Positions 16,791 to 24,935 of a stretch of DNA of 64,000 bases are shown here, piece after piece; the first letter of the stretch is position 1; the number at the start of each line of letters is the position of its first letter. This stretch comes from Vibrio sinus. Its GTDB lineage: Bacteria; Pseudomonadota; Gammaproteobacteria; Enterobacterales; Vibrionaceae. The notes below the pieces were generated by a model. It searched no databases. It saw only the letters and a program-made list of their open reading frames with translations, and had not been told where the DNA came from. The translations under genes and the position numbers were made by a program. Location: positions 53,897-117,896 of the forward strand of contig NZ_JAMKMR010000014.1 of assembly GCF_023634645.1 (NCBI RefSeq), read 5' to 3'.

Positions 16791-17798
16791 ATGAAATTTC
16801 AACAACATCTAAATAGTCAATTGGTTCGCTATATGGAATTAGTGCCAGGCACCCAAGCATTCATTGACGCGAGAACGCCAGGCAGTCATTTAAAAGATAA
16901 CTTTTGTATCATTGGTGCAGGGGTGGCGGAAAGCAGTCGTCAACATGTTCATATTCAAGAAACATCTGGTTTTAATATAGGCGCTGCTGGTCAACCTCCC
17001 GGCATAAAAAACTCGCTACACTCTCATACCACCGCTGAACTGTTTATCGTCTTTAAGGGTAATTTCCGCTTTTACTGGGGAAATGATGGCCAGCATGATG
17101 CAGTACTTTCCGCGGGAGACATCATTTCGATACCGACCAACTTGTTTCGAGGCTTTGAAGTGGTTGGTCGCGACTACGGCTTTATGTACTCAGTATTGGG
17201 TGGCGATGACTCAGGTGGTGGCGTGACATGGCATCCAAACGTGATAAGAGAAAGCCAAGGTCATGGCTTGTACCTATGCAAAGACAAGAGCTTGGTGGAT
17301 ATTCAATCTGGAGATGTAAAGCCTGATGAAGGCCAGTTAATGCCTATCTTAACTGATGATGAGATGGCTACATTTGATGATTATACGGCCGAGCAGATGC
17401 GTCCGTATATTGTTAAAGCGTCTGAATACCAGAGTACCAACAGTGATTTCACGGCTGTGGACTGTGAGCAATATGCGTTAACAGGCGGCCCAGAATCAGA
17501 GTATGACTTTCAAGTGAAGAGCAAAGATGATGTCAGCATTCATGCTTTTTCTCTTAAAAATGGTTCAACACTTCCTGCTTATCTGCGTCAGGAAAAACAA
17601 GTACTGATTAACTTTAGTGGTGACACATTAGTCTCGCTGAAAAAGGGGACTGAGCGAGGCGAAATCTTGCTGACTACGGGTGATGTATTCAACGTGCCAT
17701 TCGGGGTTGAAATTAGCCTGAGAAACTTAAGAGGTGATAGCTTCGTTTATCAAATCTTAGGCAGTGACGTACCAACCAAGCCGGTAATTCAACAATGA
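16791..17798 (+). CDS. Two-domain cupin protein of the catabolic cluster
   Basis: The second of two close ATGs (16791, MKFQQHLNSQL) has the better spacing from AAGG; about 335 residues. The N-terminal cupin (about residues 70-140) keeps a metal-site pattern, 'LHSHTTAELFIVFKG' (His, His, Glu), with 'GDIISIPTNLFRGFEV'. The C-terminal half (about 235-330: LTGGPESEYDFQ ... VLINFSGDTLVSLKKGTERGEILLTTGDVFNVPFG) is a second cupin that has lost the histidines. Bicupins of this form include dioxygenases, isomerases and sugar-acid-processing enzymes. Since the operon is translationally coupled (4-bp overlap with the hydrolase), it is probably an enzyme of the pathway rather than a regulator; it has no DNA-binding domain. 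Confidence 0.7.
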   Translation: MKFQQHLNSQLVRYMELVPGTQAFIDARTPGSHLKDNFCIIGAGVAESSRQHVHIQETSGFNIGAAGQPPGIKNSLHSHTTAELFIVFKGNFRFYWGNDGQHDAVLSAGDIISIPTNLFRGFEVVGRDYGFMYSVLGGDDSGGGVTWHPNVIRESQGHGLYLCKDKSLVDIQSGDVKPDEGQLMPILTDDEMATFDDYTAEQMRPYIVKASEYQSTNSDFTAVDCEQYALTGGPESEYDFQVKSKDDVSIHAFSLKNGSTLPAYLRQEKQVLINFSGDTLVSLKKGTERGEILLTTGDVFNVPFGVEISLRNLRGDSFVYQILGSDVPTKPVIQQ

Positions 17799-18514
17799 CC
17801 TCATCAACCCCTTTATTATGGCTGCCCGGGTTTTTGTGCGATGACGCGCTATTCGCTCCGGTGAATGCTTTGCTCGATAAAAGTGTTGAACCAAGTTGCG
17901 CCGAATTACCAGCGCTCAATAAAATTCAAGCACTAGCAAAACACGTATTAAATAACGCGCCGCAGACATTCATTCTAGGTGGGCTTTCAATGGGCGGTAT
18001 TTTGGCGTTTGAAGTGTATCGACAAGCGCCGGATCGAGTAAAAGGCTTAATATTGCTAAATACCAATGCCGCTGACGAGAAAATGGAAGTGACAGAAAGG
18101 CGCAATACATTGGTGGACAAAGCGTTAGCCGGGGCGTTTTCAGCAATTACGCGTGATGACTTAATGCCTTTGCTCATCCATCCAGATAGGGCTGCCGACA
18201 CTCAGTTGGTTGATAGTATATGTCAGATGGCTGAAAATATAGGCGTTGAGCGATTCTGTACTCACGCTCAAGCTTTAGCTACCCGCCCTGATGCTAGACC
18301 ACTTCTATCCGATATCAGGGTACCGTCACTGATCGTTTGTAGTGAAGACGACTTACTTTGCCCAGTCGAGAATCATCTGCTGATGAGAGATAACATTCCC
18401 AACGCGAGGTTTGAATATCTTCCAAGCGGGGGTCACTTAACCACGCTTGAGCAGCCTGATAAAGTGGCGCGAATGATCAATCGTTGGCTTAGCTCATTGA
18501 ATCTTGCTGGTTGA
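17795..18514 (+). CDS. Alpha/beta hydrolase of the catabolic cluster
   Basis: 239 residues. The nucleophile elbow GGLSMGG (Ser about residue 65), the acid in 'VCSEDDLLCP' and the His in 'LPSGGHLTTLEQP' form the usual triad. The first strand, LLWLPGFLCDDALF, provides the oxyanion region. Similar proteins are lactonases (3-oxoadipate enol-lactonase-like), esterases and carboxylesterases. The gene overlaps the bicupin by 4 bp and ends the right arm. Opening of a lactone formed by the dehydrogenases, or removal of an ester group from the substrate, are both reasonable, and the latter would fit the ester-type NTF2 proteins of the left arm. It is followed by non-coding sequence and the damaged LysE gene. 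Confidence 0.8.
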   Translation: MTSSTPLLWLPGFLCDDALFAPVNALLDKSVEPSCAELPALNKIQALAKHVLNNAPQTFILGGLSMGGILAFEVYRQAPDRVKGLILLNTNAADEKMEVTERRNTLVDKALAGAFSAITRDDLMPLLIHPDRAADTQLVDSICQMAENIGVERFCTHAQALATRPDARPLLSDIRVPSLIVCSEDDLLCPVENHLLMRDNIPNARFEYLPSGGHLTTLEQPDKVARMINRWLSSLNLAG

Positions 18515-18635
18515 TTTGTTTGTTAGGACGTCTTCTTATGGCAAATACGACATGTCTAACTTAACCACAGAACAAAAGAAATAATAAAAATCTTTACGGG
18601 GTTTCTGGAAAATGTGGTGCGGTGATTCATGGGGT

Positions 18636-18961
18636 TTAGAGGGTTGCTTTAGCTAAACTTACACCAAAACCCATAAATATGCCGCCACTGACAAAATTTA
18701 ACCATTTGGCCATCTTAGGTGTCGTAAGCATCGTTTTGAGTTTACTGGCGAAGAAAATAACTGTAAGAAACCAAATGGTTACAACTAAAGCTTGAACGAG
18801 CCCTAATGTCATGCTTTGTTCTAAAATTTTTCCTTGTGAAACAAATTGAGGAAATATGGATAGATAGAATAGTACGATTTTAGGGTTGAGTAAGTTGGTC
18901 AATAGCCCTTTTACAAAGCTACTGATCAATGTTGGAGAGTTGGATGTATTGCTCAGGTTTA
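18636..18961 (-). pseudogene. C-terminal remnant of a LysE/RhtB-family amino-acid exporter
   Basis: The last ~105 residues of a LysE-type exporter remain (FVKGLLTNLLNPKIVLFYLSIFPQFV ... WLNFVSGGIFMGFGVSLA), which matches the second half of this ~205-residue family. The reading frame runs into the IS1-family end at 18962 and continues with IS-derived residues. The first ~100 residues, including the 'PGP' motif, are not found on the far side of the IS within the next few hundred bases, so the insertion was followed by, or came with, a deletion. The gene cannot be functional. Confidence 0.85.
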
Positions 18962-19022
18962 GGGTCGTGACGCCAAGTGATTGAATTAGTGTATAATCTT
19001 TATCTTTTGCATGGATTGAATT

Positions 19023-19298
19023 ATGGTTACTGTTGAAGTGAAATGTCGTTTTTGTTCTCAGACTGACCCTGTTATGAAGCATGGGCGGAACCCGAGAGGT
19101 ATCCAGCGATATCGTTGCTTGGATTGTAAGCGAAGTTTCCTTCTCGATTACGCTTATGAAGCCTGTAAACCCGGAGTAAAGGAAAAGATCGTAGACATGG
19201 CTATGAATAGCGCGGGACTACGAGACACAGGACGAGTACTTAAGGTCGGCTACAACACGGTTTTGCGCACTCTAAAAAACTCCAACCGAGGCAAGTAA
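19023..19298 (+). CDS. insA: InsA, IS1-family regulatory/DNA-binding protein
   Basis: 91 residues with the InsA zinc-finger pattern (CRFC...D near the start, RYRCLDCKRSF) followed by an HTH region (AMNSAGLRDTGRVLKVGYNTVLRTLK). Alone it binds the IS ends and represses. Near its end the codons CTA AAA AAC form the A6C slippery heptamer at 19274-19280. A -1 slip there reads on through an open frame into insB to give the InsAB' transposase, as in IS1 of E. coli. Confidence 0.9.
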   Translation: MVTVEVKCRFCSQTDPVMKHGRNPRGIQRYRCLDCKRSFLLDYAYEACKPGVKEKIVDMAMNSAGLRDTGRVLKVGYNTVLRTLKNSNRGK

Positions 19299-19720
19299 CC
19301 ACGATCCCGTTTGATGCCGCGAATATTGAATTGATTTGCGAAGTCGACGAGCAATGGTCGTTTGTCGGAAATAAAAAGAATCAACGCTGGTTGTGGTACG
19401 CATGGGAGCCAAGGTTTAAACGCATTGTCGCCCATGCATTCGGAAAGCGGAACTGCCAAGCATTCAAGCGCCTCCAAAGCTTGCTGGCTCCCTTTACCAT
19501 CAACTTCTTCTGTACGGATGACTTCAGTGTTTACTCGGCAAACTTACCCCGCGAAAAACACATTGTGGGAAAACGCTACACACAGAGAATTGAGCGGGCC
19601 AATCTCACTTTACGTACTCGCTTGAAGAGATTAGTGAGAAAAACGATGGGCTTCTCTAAGTCAGAAACCATGCACGACAAGGTGATCGGTACTTTCATCG
19701 AGCGAGAGTATTATGAGTAG
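19280..19720 (+). CDS. insB: InsB part of the IS1-family transposase (made by -1 frameshift)
   Basis: The frame is open from the slippery site at 19274-19280 to the stop at 19720; the first ATG inside it is not needed. After the slip the fusion continues LQPRQVTTIPFD... The catalytic DDE domain shows CEVDEQWSFVG (first Asp), FFCTDDFSVY (second Asp) and the helix with QRIERANLTLRTRLKRLVRKT (Glu). This is the usual IS1 transposase end, with 'EYYE' at the C-terminus. The domain is complete, so I regard it as probably functional. Confidence 0.88.
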   Translation, partial: LQPRQVTTIPFDAANIELICEVDEQWSFVGNKKNQRWLWYAWEPRFKRIVAHAFGKRNCQAFKRLQSLLAPFTINFFCTDDFSVYSANLPREKHIVGKRYTQRIERANLTLRTRLKRLVRKTMGFSKSETMHDKVIGTFIEREYYE

Positions 19721-19745
19721 ATCAACTAATTGGAGTCATGACCCC

Positions 19746-20184
19746 ATTGCCAGTATGAAAACTATACTAGTGAAAGTAGCTAAAGTATGAGCGGTCATTT
19801 TGAGGTCCAACAAAGTATTGTGATGTTGTTTGAGAGCAATAAATCAATACATTAAAGCAATGGTGTTCACAAGGTGGTGAATACACTGGTTAATTCCACA
19901 ATGGTGCTACTGCTCTCCGTTTAATTCCATTAATAATGCCTCTTGACCTAGGGTAAAGGTCAAGAGTTTTATTGTTCTAGATTTAGAGTTGGGAACTTCC
20001 TTTGAAAAATTAAAAGGACACACACCACAAACAAAGAGCAAATTTTAATTCAATATCTCTTTAGTTACCTCCTTTCGAAAATTTTGGGTATTCCCACGTA
20101 CTTGAGTGATTCTTCTCAAGTGATTAACTATATGTGCTTGGTTTTACATCAAGTCGTGATGAATAACATAAAAGGATGTAACTT
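19746..20184. other. Gene-free stretch between IS1 and the secreted protein gene
   Basis: No convincing coding sequence in about 440 bases. It holds a strong hairpin terminator at 19940-19970 with no gene visible before it, and the promoter region of the gene at 20185 (an RBS AAAGGATG precedes that start). It may contain the remains of whatever was deleted with the LysE N-terminus, or a small RNA that ends at the hairpin. Confidence 0.4.
19940..19970 (+). terminator. Intrinsic terminator with no visible upstream gene
   Basis: Perfect 9-bp stem CTCTTGACC / GGTCAAGAG with a 9-nt loop followed by TTTTATT. Upstream lies the IS1 element and about 190 bases without a gene. Confidence 0.65.
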
Positions 20185-20697
20185 ATGACTTTAAACAAAT
20201 TGTGTATTTCTGTCTTAGCATTGAGTACTTGTTTTACCACTTATGCGGCGTACGCTGATGATTCTTTATCTTATGAATATGAGATAATTAATAATACCAG
20301 TGAGCCGATAACGGTTAAGGTTGAGACCAGCGATTCGACAGCAAATGCTTGTGTAATGATGGATAGTACATATATTGACTCCACTGAATGGAAATGGGAA
20401 TGGAAGAACGGCACCACCACGGTAGATGCTCATCAAACTGTACCCATTAAAGTAAGTACGAGTTCAAGTAAAGTCTATACCAAGCCAGCAAACCTTGTGT
20501 TTAGTGATGTGTCAGGTAATGTATTTGCAGTGAACAGCACCTGTTTTGCACATACTGTGCAGCGTTATAATTTTCTTAAGTTTGTTGGCGGCTTTTGGCA
20601 AAAAGCGAGTAGCAATTACCGTCAGCAGGTTGCTGTTAATACCAGCGATCCTACTGTAAGTGTTGTTAAGTATATTATATCGCCTATCAGCGGATAG
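20185..20697 (+). CDS. Small secreted protein of unknown function
   Basis: 170 residues with a clear signal peptide cleaved near residue 24 (LCISVLALSTCFTTYAAYA, then DDSLS). The mature part starts 'YEYEIINNTSEPITVKVE' and looks like an all-beta domain with Ser/Thr/Val-rich strands, two cysteines (NACVM and STCFA) and a Trp-rich 'TEWKWEWKN' segment. The opening resembles small beta-sandwich proteins that are exposed to the periplasm or medium (pore-forming aegerolysins have comparable size), but no family can be assigned. It stands alone between IS1 and the PLP enzyme operon, which fits an accessory gene. Confidence 0.6.
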   Translation: MTLNKLCISVLALSTCFTTYAAYADDSLSYEYEIINNTSEPITVKVETSDSTANACVMMDSTYIDSTEWKWEWKNGTTTVDAHQTVPIKVSTSSSKVYTKPANLVFSDVSGNVFAVNSTCFAHTVQRYNFLKFVGGFWQKASSNYRQQVAVNTSDPTVSVVKYIISPISG

Positions 20698-20807
20698 TAT
20701 GAAAGAGTAGATGCCTATTTGTGAGGGCAAAATTGTCCTCACAATTGATGTTATATTTTGGACAGAAACTTATCCGTTTATTGCCCATTGGTATCGCTAG
20801 ATTTTTA

Positions 20808-21761
20808 TTATTCTTGAGTTAGAGCAGGGTACTTCCTTTGATACCTAGGCAGCATACTCTGATTTCCGAGTAGCCCTCCCTGATGAATATATAAAAGCTC
20901 GCTATTTTGGTGGCTTTCAATCCAAGGTAACAAGCAACGCCACATCATTGGGTCGTATAACAGATCAAATTCAACGTGAGTTTGGCTGAGAAGCCGTTGC
21001 CAAATTTTATAGTCTTGTTGATAAAGCTTGCCAAAATGATGTTTTGATTCGAGCTCGAGTATGGTGGGGAGGGACTCCTTTCCAACCAATTGGCTTATTT
21101 GTTCTGTAAGATAAGCCTTTCCACTTACACAAGGGCAAGTGAGCACTTGTATATCATTTGGCGCAAGAAAATGGGCCAAAAAGCCTGCGGTTGTGCCAGT
21201 GCCTGATGGTAGGGCCACGGTAAGCTTTTCTATGTGTTGATTGCTTTTCCACTCAAGTATTTCGTTGGCAAGCTGTTCAATGCCCGCTGCTGCCCAGTCG
21301 AAATAGCCTCCCTCTGGGATATATAGGCAGCTATCGTCAAGGTTTCGATGCTCAAGTATGTAATCACTAGGGTGGATATTGGGCATGTTTAGCTGTTGTG
21401 ACACTGAGGAAACTGTCGCACCAAGTTTAAGTGCGCCGAGATAATTGCCTATTGGAGAGGCCTCTAGCCAAGCCGGAATTCTATCGACATAATATTCGAG
21501 TTGCCAACCTTTAAGATGTGCGAGGGCGGCGAGTGAATAGAGTGAATTAGCTTGAGGTGAACCATAGCTGACCAATGTGGTAATCTTTTTATCGTCACAG
21601 TCTAAAAGAGCCGCGAACTTACGCGCTTTGTTTCCTGAAAAGTGACTATGTAACTTATCATCACGCTTTAGATAGAAAGAAATACCATCAAAACAATGAG
21701 AGGTGACTGGGCTATTGGCGATGTTGAACTTGGATTCAATGGATGTACTCTGGTTAGTCAT
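20808..21761 (-). CDS. PLP-dependent ACC deaminase / D-cysteine desulfhydrase family enzyme
   Basis: The chosen start is ATG at 21761 (MTNQSTSIESKFN), which overlaps the histidine kinase stop by 8 bp; about 317 residues. It is a fold-type II PLP enzyme: the PLP lysine is in 'FSGNKARKFAALLD', the phosphate-binding loop in 'LPSGTGTTAGFLAHF', and 'VSYGSPQANSLYSLAALA' carries the substrate-stacking region. Family members deaminate 1-aminocyclopropane-1-carboxylate or release H2S from D-cysteine, and many marine bacterial homologues remain untested. Its place as third gene of a two-component operon is conserved in character with other Vibrio genomes, as far as I recall, but has no obvious functional logic. 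A membrane or stress role cannot be excluded. Confidence 0.75.
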   Translation of the reverse strand: MTNQSTSIESKFNIANSPVTSHCFDGISFYLKRDDKLHSHFSGNKARKFAALLDCDDKKITTLVSYGSPQANSLYSLAALAHLKGWQLEYYVDRIPAWLEASPIGNYLGALKLGATVSSVSQQLNMPNIHPSDYILEHRNLDDSCLYIPEGGYFDWAAAGIEQLANEILEWKSNQHIEKLTVALPSGTGTTAGFLAHFLAPNDIQVLTCPCVSGKAYLTEQISQLVGKESLPTILELESKHHFGKLYQQDYKIWQRLLSQTHVEFDLLYDPMMWRCLLPWIESHQNSELLYIHQGGLLGNQSMLPRYQRKYPALTQE

Positions 21762-23046
21762 TCGACTCACTTTCAAATCTAATGGTGGCAATACAACCAC
21801 CCTTAGGGTGCTCGGTCAGCGAAAAATCCCACTGGTAACGGCGGCATAGATCATCAACGATAAGCAAACCTAAACCGTGTCCATCTTTGTTAGGAGTGGA
21901 TGATAAGCCATGACCTTGATCCGTGATGGCAATAAGCTGTGAGTTTTGCTTCACGCTTATTTGGCCCTGTTCCGTTGCCGCGATGGCATTGCGCAGCAGA
22001 TTACCAATGAGCATATTCATTACCGGAGCGGTGGCGCGAATGATGGGGCTGGCATCAACAGAGAGTTGGATAGATAGGCCTTTTTCGACGGCTTGTGCCG
22101 AGTTTTGTTGGATAATTTTCTCTAACTCTTGCTGGCGAAACTCACGTTCTGGAGACAAGTCCTCACTTTTTTCGTAGCGAACTAAGCTGAGTAACGCATC
22201 TACCATGGTCTCCATCTGAGTGGAGGCATCGTTTAGGCGATCTACCTGACGGCTTTGAAACTCGTCGATTTCCCCTCGGGAAAGTAACTTTGATGCCCCT
22301 TTAACAACCGTTAGAGGAGTGCGCAGTTCATGGCTGGCATAACGTGCAAACGCTTTTTCTCTTACTAACATAGAGTGCACTTGTTCGCGATAGCCATTCA
22401 TTTTATCGATTAAGGTGTGAAACTCTTGTGCCGCTTCTTCGGACATCGTGAAAGGGAGCTCAAGATTAGAACCATGTTGTTCAAGCTGAAAATGGATGTC
22501 GTTTAGGGGAGAAATCAATCGCCGTGACAAGCGGTTCAGCACGATACCAAAAATCAGCATTAATCCGAGTACGATGACTAAAACGATAGAGCCGGCATAG
22601 GCCAGTTCTTTAAAACCAAATTCTATTCGATCGATTTCTGTGATTAAGACGAGAGGAATTTTCTTTCCTTCGACATAATAGTGCCCAACGTAGACCATGT
22701 GGTCAGTGGGAAGAGAGTCAAATCCTACTTCGCCCAAGTAGTAATCTTTCTTCTTAACAAAGTCTCGAAACGGCTCAGGCACAGACGCTATGTTATTGTA
22801 TGCCTTAGTCAAAATATCAATTTTTATGACGCCTGGCTTTATATCGCCATGAGTAAATTTATAGATGGCTTCATCTCGATCTACCAATAACATTCTTTCC
22901 CCAGCTCTATCTTCAGACCACTGTAGGGCGAAGATAAAAATGACAAATGTCATTAGTCCGATAGCCAAGGCGACAAACGTAAAAAAAGCGGCCAGTCGTC
23001 CGCTTAACGAGCTCGTGTTATAAAATGGGCGAAAGGGCATCCTCAT
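21754..23046 (-). CDS. Sensor histidine kinase
   Basis: 430 residues: membrane segment about 20-42, a periplasmic domain of ~105 residues, a second membrane segment about 148-170, a HAMP-like linker (LNRLSRRLISPLNDIHFQLE), a HisKA domain with phospho-His in 'FARYASHELRTPLTVVKG', then an ATPase domain (N-box MLIGNLLRNAIAATEQG; G-boxes ITDQGHGLSS and GHGLGLLIVDDLCRRY). The periplasmic domain includes a 'VGHYYVEGKKIPLVLITEID' strand set. It overlaps the response regulator by 4 bp. Given the divergent glycosyltransferase operon it may sense envelope stress, much as CarS/VprB does for lipid A change in V. cholerae; that parallel is inference. Confidence 0.88.
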   Translation of the reverse strand: MRMPFRPFYNTSSLSGRLAAFFTFVALAIGLMTFVIFIFALQWSEDRAGERMLLVDRDEAIYKFTHGDIKPGVIKIDILTKAYNNIASVPEPFRDFVKKKDYYLGEVGFDSLPTDHMVYVGHYYVEGKKIPLVLITEIDRIEFGFKELAYAGSIVLVIVLGLMLIFGIVLNRLSRRLISPLNDIHFQLEQHGSNLELPFTMSEEAAQEFHTLIDKMNGYREQVHSMLVREKAFARYASHELRTPLTVVKGASKLLSRGEIDEFQSRQVDRLNDASTQMETMVDALLSLVRYEKSEDLSPEREFRQQELEKIIQQNSAQAVEKGLSIQLSVDASPIIRATAPVMNMLIGNLLRNAIAATEQGQISVKQNSQLIAITDQGHGLSSTPNKDGHGLGLLIVDDLCRRYQWDFSLTEHPKGGCIATIRFESESND

Positions 23047-23717
23047 TTTTCCTCTAATCGAAAACCTACCTTTGGAATGGTGGTGAGCATAGGAGAAGGG
23101 AAAGGCTTATCAAGTTGATTTCGTAGCTGGTAAATATGACTACGAAGTACATCGTTACTTGGCTCGTTCTCTTGCCATAATTTTTCAGCGATTTCTTGGC
23201 GAGTGACAATTTCTGGTGCTTTGCTACAAAGAAGTTCCAATATGGTATAGGTGGTTGGGTTGAGAGCAAGCGGTTTGCCTTCACGATAGGCTTGACGAAT
23301 TTTTTGGTTTATTTGCAAGCTGCCGTAGTTAATCACTGTGTTAGAGACGGTGCCTCGGTATCGTTTGACCAGAGCGTTCATTCTTGCTTCCAAAATATCC
23401 AAGTCAAAAGGCTTGGTCATATAATCATCGGCGCCGTGTTTAAAGCCATTGAGCATGTCGTCTTTGTTATCGAGAGCGGTGAGCATTAATACTGGTGTGT
23501 TTTTACCTGCATCTCGCAACTTATTACAAACCGTCAGTCCATCCATCCTTGGTAGCATCAAATCCAGCAAAATAATATCAAAGCTATTTTCAAGTGCGAG
23601 CTGCAAACCTAGCTCTCCGTTGTCGGCATAGTCTAAATCCATTCCTAAGCCTTCAAAAAAATCGAAAATGATGCCCGCCACTTCGCGGTTATCTTCAACG
23701 AGTAAGATTTTCTTCAT
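23043..23717 (-). CDS. OmpR-family response regulator
   Basis: 224 residues. Receiver domain: acidic pair in 'LLVEDNREV', phospho-Asp in 'DIILLDLMLPRMDG', Thr in 'VLMLTALD', Lys in 'DDYMTKPFD'. A PhoB-type winged helix follows from about residue 125 (LNPTTYTILELLCSKAPEIVTRQEIAEKLW ... VLRSHIYQLRNQLDKPF ... TTIPKVGFRL). It is the first gene of the RR-kinase-PLP enzyme operon, with a divergent promoter region shared with the glycosyltransferase operon at 23925. It probably controls both. Proteins of this form include CarR/VprA. Confidence 0.88.
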   Translation of the reverse strand: MKKILLVEDNREVAGIIFDFFEGLGMDLDYADNGELGLQLALENSFDIILLDLMLPRMDGLTVCNKLRDAGKNTPVLMLTALDNKDDMLNGFKHGADDYMTKPFDLDILEARMNALVKRYRGTVSNTVINYGSLQINQKIRQAYREGKPLALNPTTYTILELLCSKAPEIVTRQEIAEKLWQENEPSNDVLRSHIYQLRNQLDKPFPSPMLTTIPKVGFRLEEK

Positions 23718-23924
23718 CCTGGTTTTTACCTTAATACGATCTCTAGCTTCCAGAGTTTACGTGAAAAATATGTGAATCACATTGTTTTGACATAGAAGTT
23801 GATAAAAAGGTTCTACGCCTAGGCTTATCTGAGTAAATAAAGCTCAGAAGACCGTTGGTTACAGCAGCTTAACTTGCGCCTAATTCCTTTTTTGCCGCGC
23901 CTTTTATTAATAAGAGTAGTTTGT

Positions 23925-24935
23925 ATGAGCCCAATTTCTCTAATTTCCAATGCAGCGACCCAAAGTGTTGTTCTATCTGTCATTGTACCTTATTACAATG
24001 AAATCGACGTGTTACCAGAGTTTCATGCACGTTTAACTAGAGTGCTGGATTCGATAGCCGATGAAAGCGAAATTATTTATGTGGATGATGGCAGCACGGA
24101 TGGCAGTAAAAACTTAGTGGACACACTGCCAGTCAGTGGCAGCAAAGTAGTTAGCATTGGCTTAAGCCGTAACTTTGGCAAAGAGAATGCCATGAGCGCG
24201 GGCCTAGAGCATAGCCAAGGTCTTGCAGTCATTCTTATTGATGCCGATCTGCAAGACCCACCTGAGCTAATCCCAAGCATGCTAAAGGAATGGAGAAAAG
24301 GCAATGATGTCGTTAACATGCAGCGCATCAAACGTGAGGGTGAAAGCTGGGTTAAGCGTAAGTCAGCGGCGATGTTTTATCGCCTGCTTAATTGGGTGTC
24401 TAAGTCAGAGATCCCCGAGAATGTAGGGGACTTTAGGCTGCTCAGTCGTCAGGTTGTCGATCACATCAACGCGATGCCAGAGCGAAACCGATATATGAAA
24501 GGCATGTTTGTATGGCCTGGTTTCAAACAAACGACCATAGTGTTTAAGCGTTATGCCAGGCACTCGGGGAAGACAAAATGGAACTACTTTAAGCTGATTG
24601 GTTTAGCGATGGACGGCATTACGTCGTTTTCAATCAGCCCGCTACGTTTGGCAACGGTATTAGGCAGTATCGTGGCAGCCAGCGCTTTTTTTTATGGAAT
24701 GGTCATTATTTTAAAAACGCTTGTATTCGGCGTTCAAACGCAAGGTTACGCTTCCATGATGGTGGTTGAGCTAGCGTTAGGTGGTGTCCAACTTCTTTGC
24801 ATCGGTTTGCTCGGAGAATACATTGGTCGAATCTTTATCGAAGCCAAGCGCAGACCACTTTACATAGTGCAATCTGTCAACGAGCGCACTAATGTCACCC
24901 GATCTCAAGGCTCTGTGGCGGAGAGACGTGCATGA
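23925..24935 (+). CDS. Family 2 glycosyltransferase, polyprenyl-phosphate type (ArnC/GtrB-like)
   Basis: The chosen start is ATG 23925 (MSPISLISNAATQ), about 336 residues; the longer frame would use TTG. The GT-A domain carries LSVIVPYYNE, 'EIIYVDDGSTDGS', 'SRNFGKENAMSAGLEHSQG', 'LIDADLQDPPELI' (DXD-like) and the GDFRLLSR motif. Two C-terminal membrane helices follow (about 235-300). Such enzymes transfer a sugar from a nucleotide donor to undecaprenyl phosphate at the cytoplasmic face. The gene overlaps the following ArnT-like gene by 4 bp. Together with the GtrA protein this makes a three-part module that loads a sugar on lipid, flips it, and passes it to an envelope acceptor. Confidence 0.85.
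   Translation: MSPISLISNAATQSVVLSVIVPYYNEIDVLPEFHARLTRVLDSIADESEIIYVDDGSTDGSKNLVDTLPVSGSKVVSIGLSRNFGKENAMSAGLEHSQGLAVILIDADLQDPPELIPSMLKEWRKGNDVVNMQRIKREGESWVKRKSAAMFYRLLNWVSKSEIPENVGDFRLLSRQVVDHINAMPERNRYMKGMFVWPGFKQTTIVFKRYARHSGKTKWNYFKLIGLAMDGITSFSISPLRLATVLGSIVAASAFFYGMVIILKTLVFGVQTQGYASMMVVELALGGVQLLCIGLLGEYIGRIFIEAKRRPLYIVQSVNERTNVTRSQGSVAERRA

Larger units (their letters stand above)
18962..19745 (+). mobile_element. IS1-family insertion sequence
   Basis: About 784 bp with imperfect terminal inverted repeats: left end GGGTCGTGACGCCAAGTGAT, right end (reverse complement) GGGTCATGACTCCAATTAGT. They match at most of the first 15 positions. It carries insA and insB frames joined by an AAAAAAC slippery site. 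The flanks (CAGGTTTA on the left, ATTGCCAG on the right) do not show the 8-9-bp target duplication expected of IS1, which suggests a deletion next to the element or recombination between copies. Both frames look intact, so the transposase may be active. Confidence 0.9.

Noticed and set aside
8779..18514. A known dihydroxypropanesulfonate (DHPS) pathway
   Set aside because: Apart from the HpsN-like dehydrogenase, the other hps genes, a sulfolactate lyase and a sulfite exporter are missing from the cluster.
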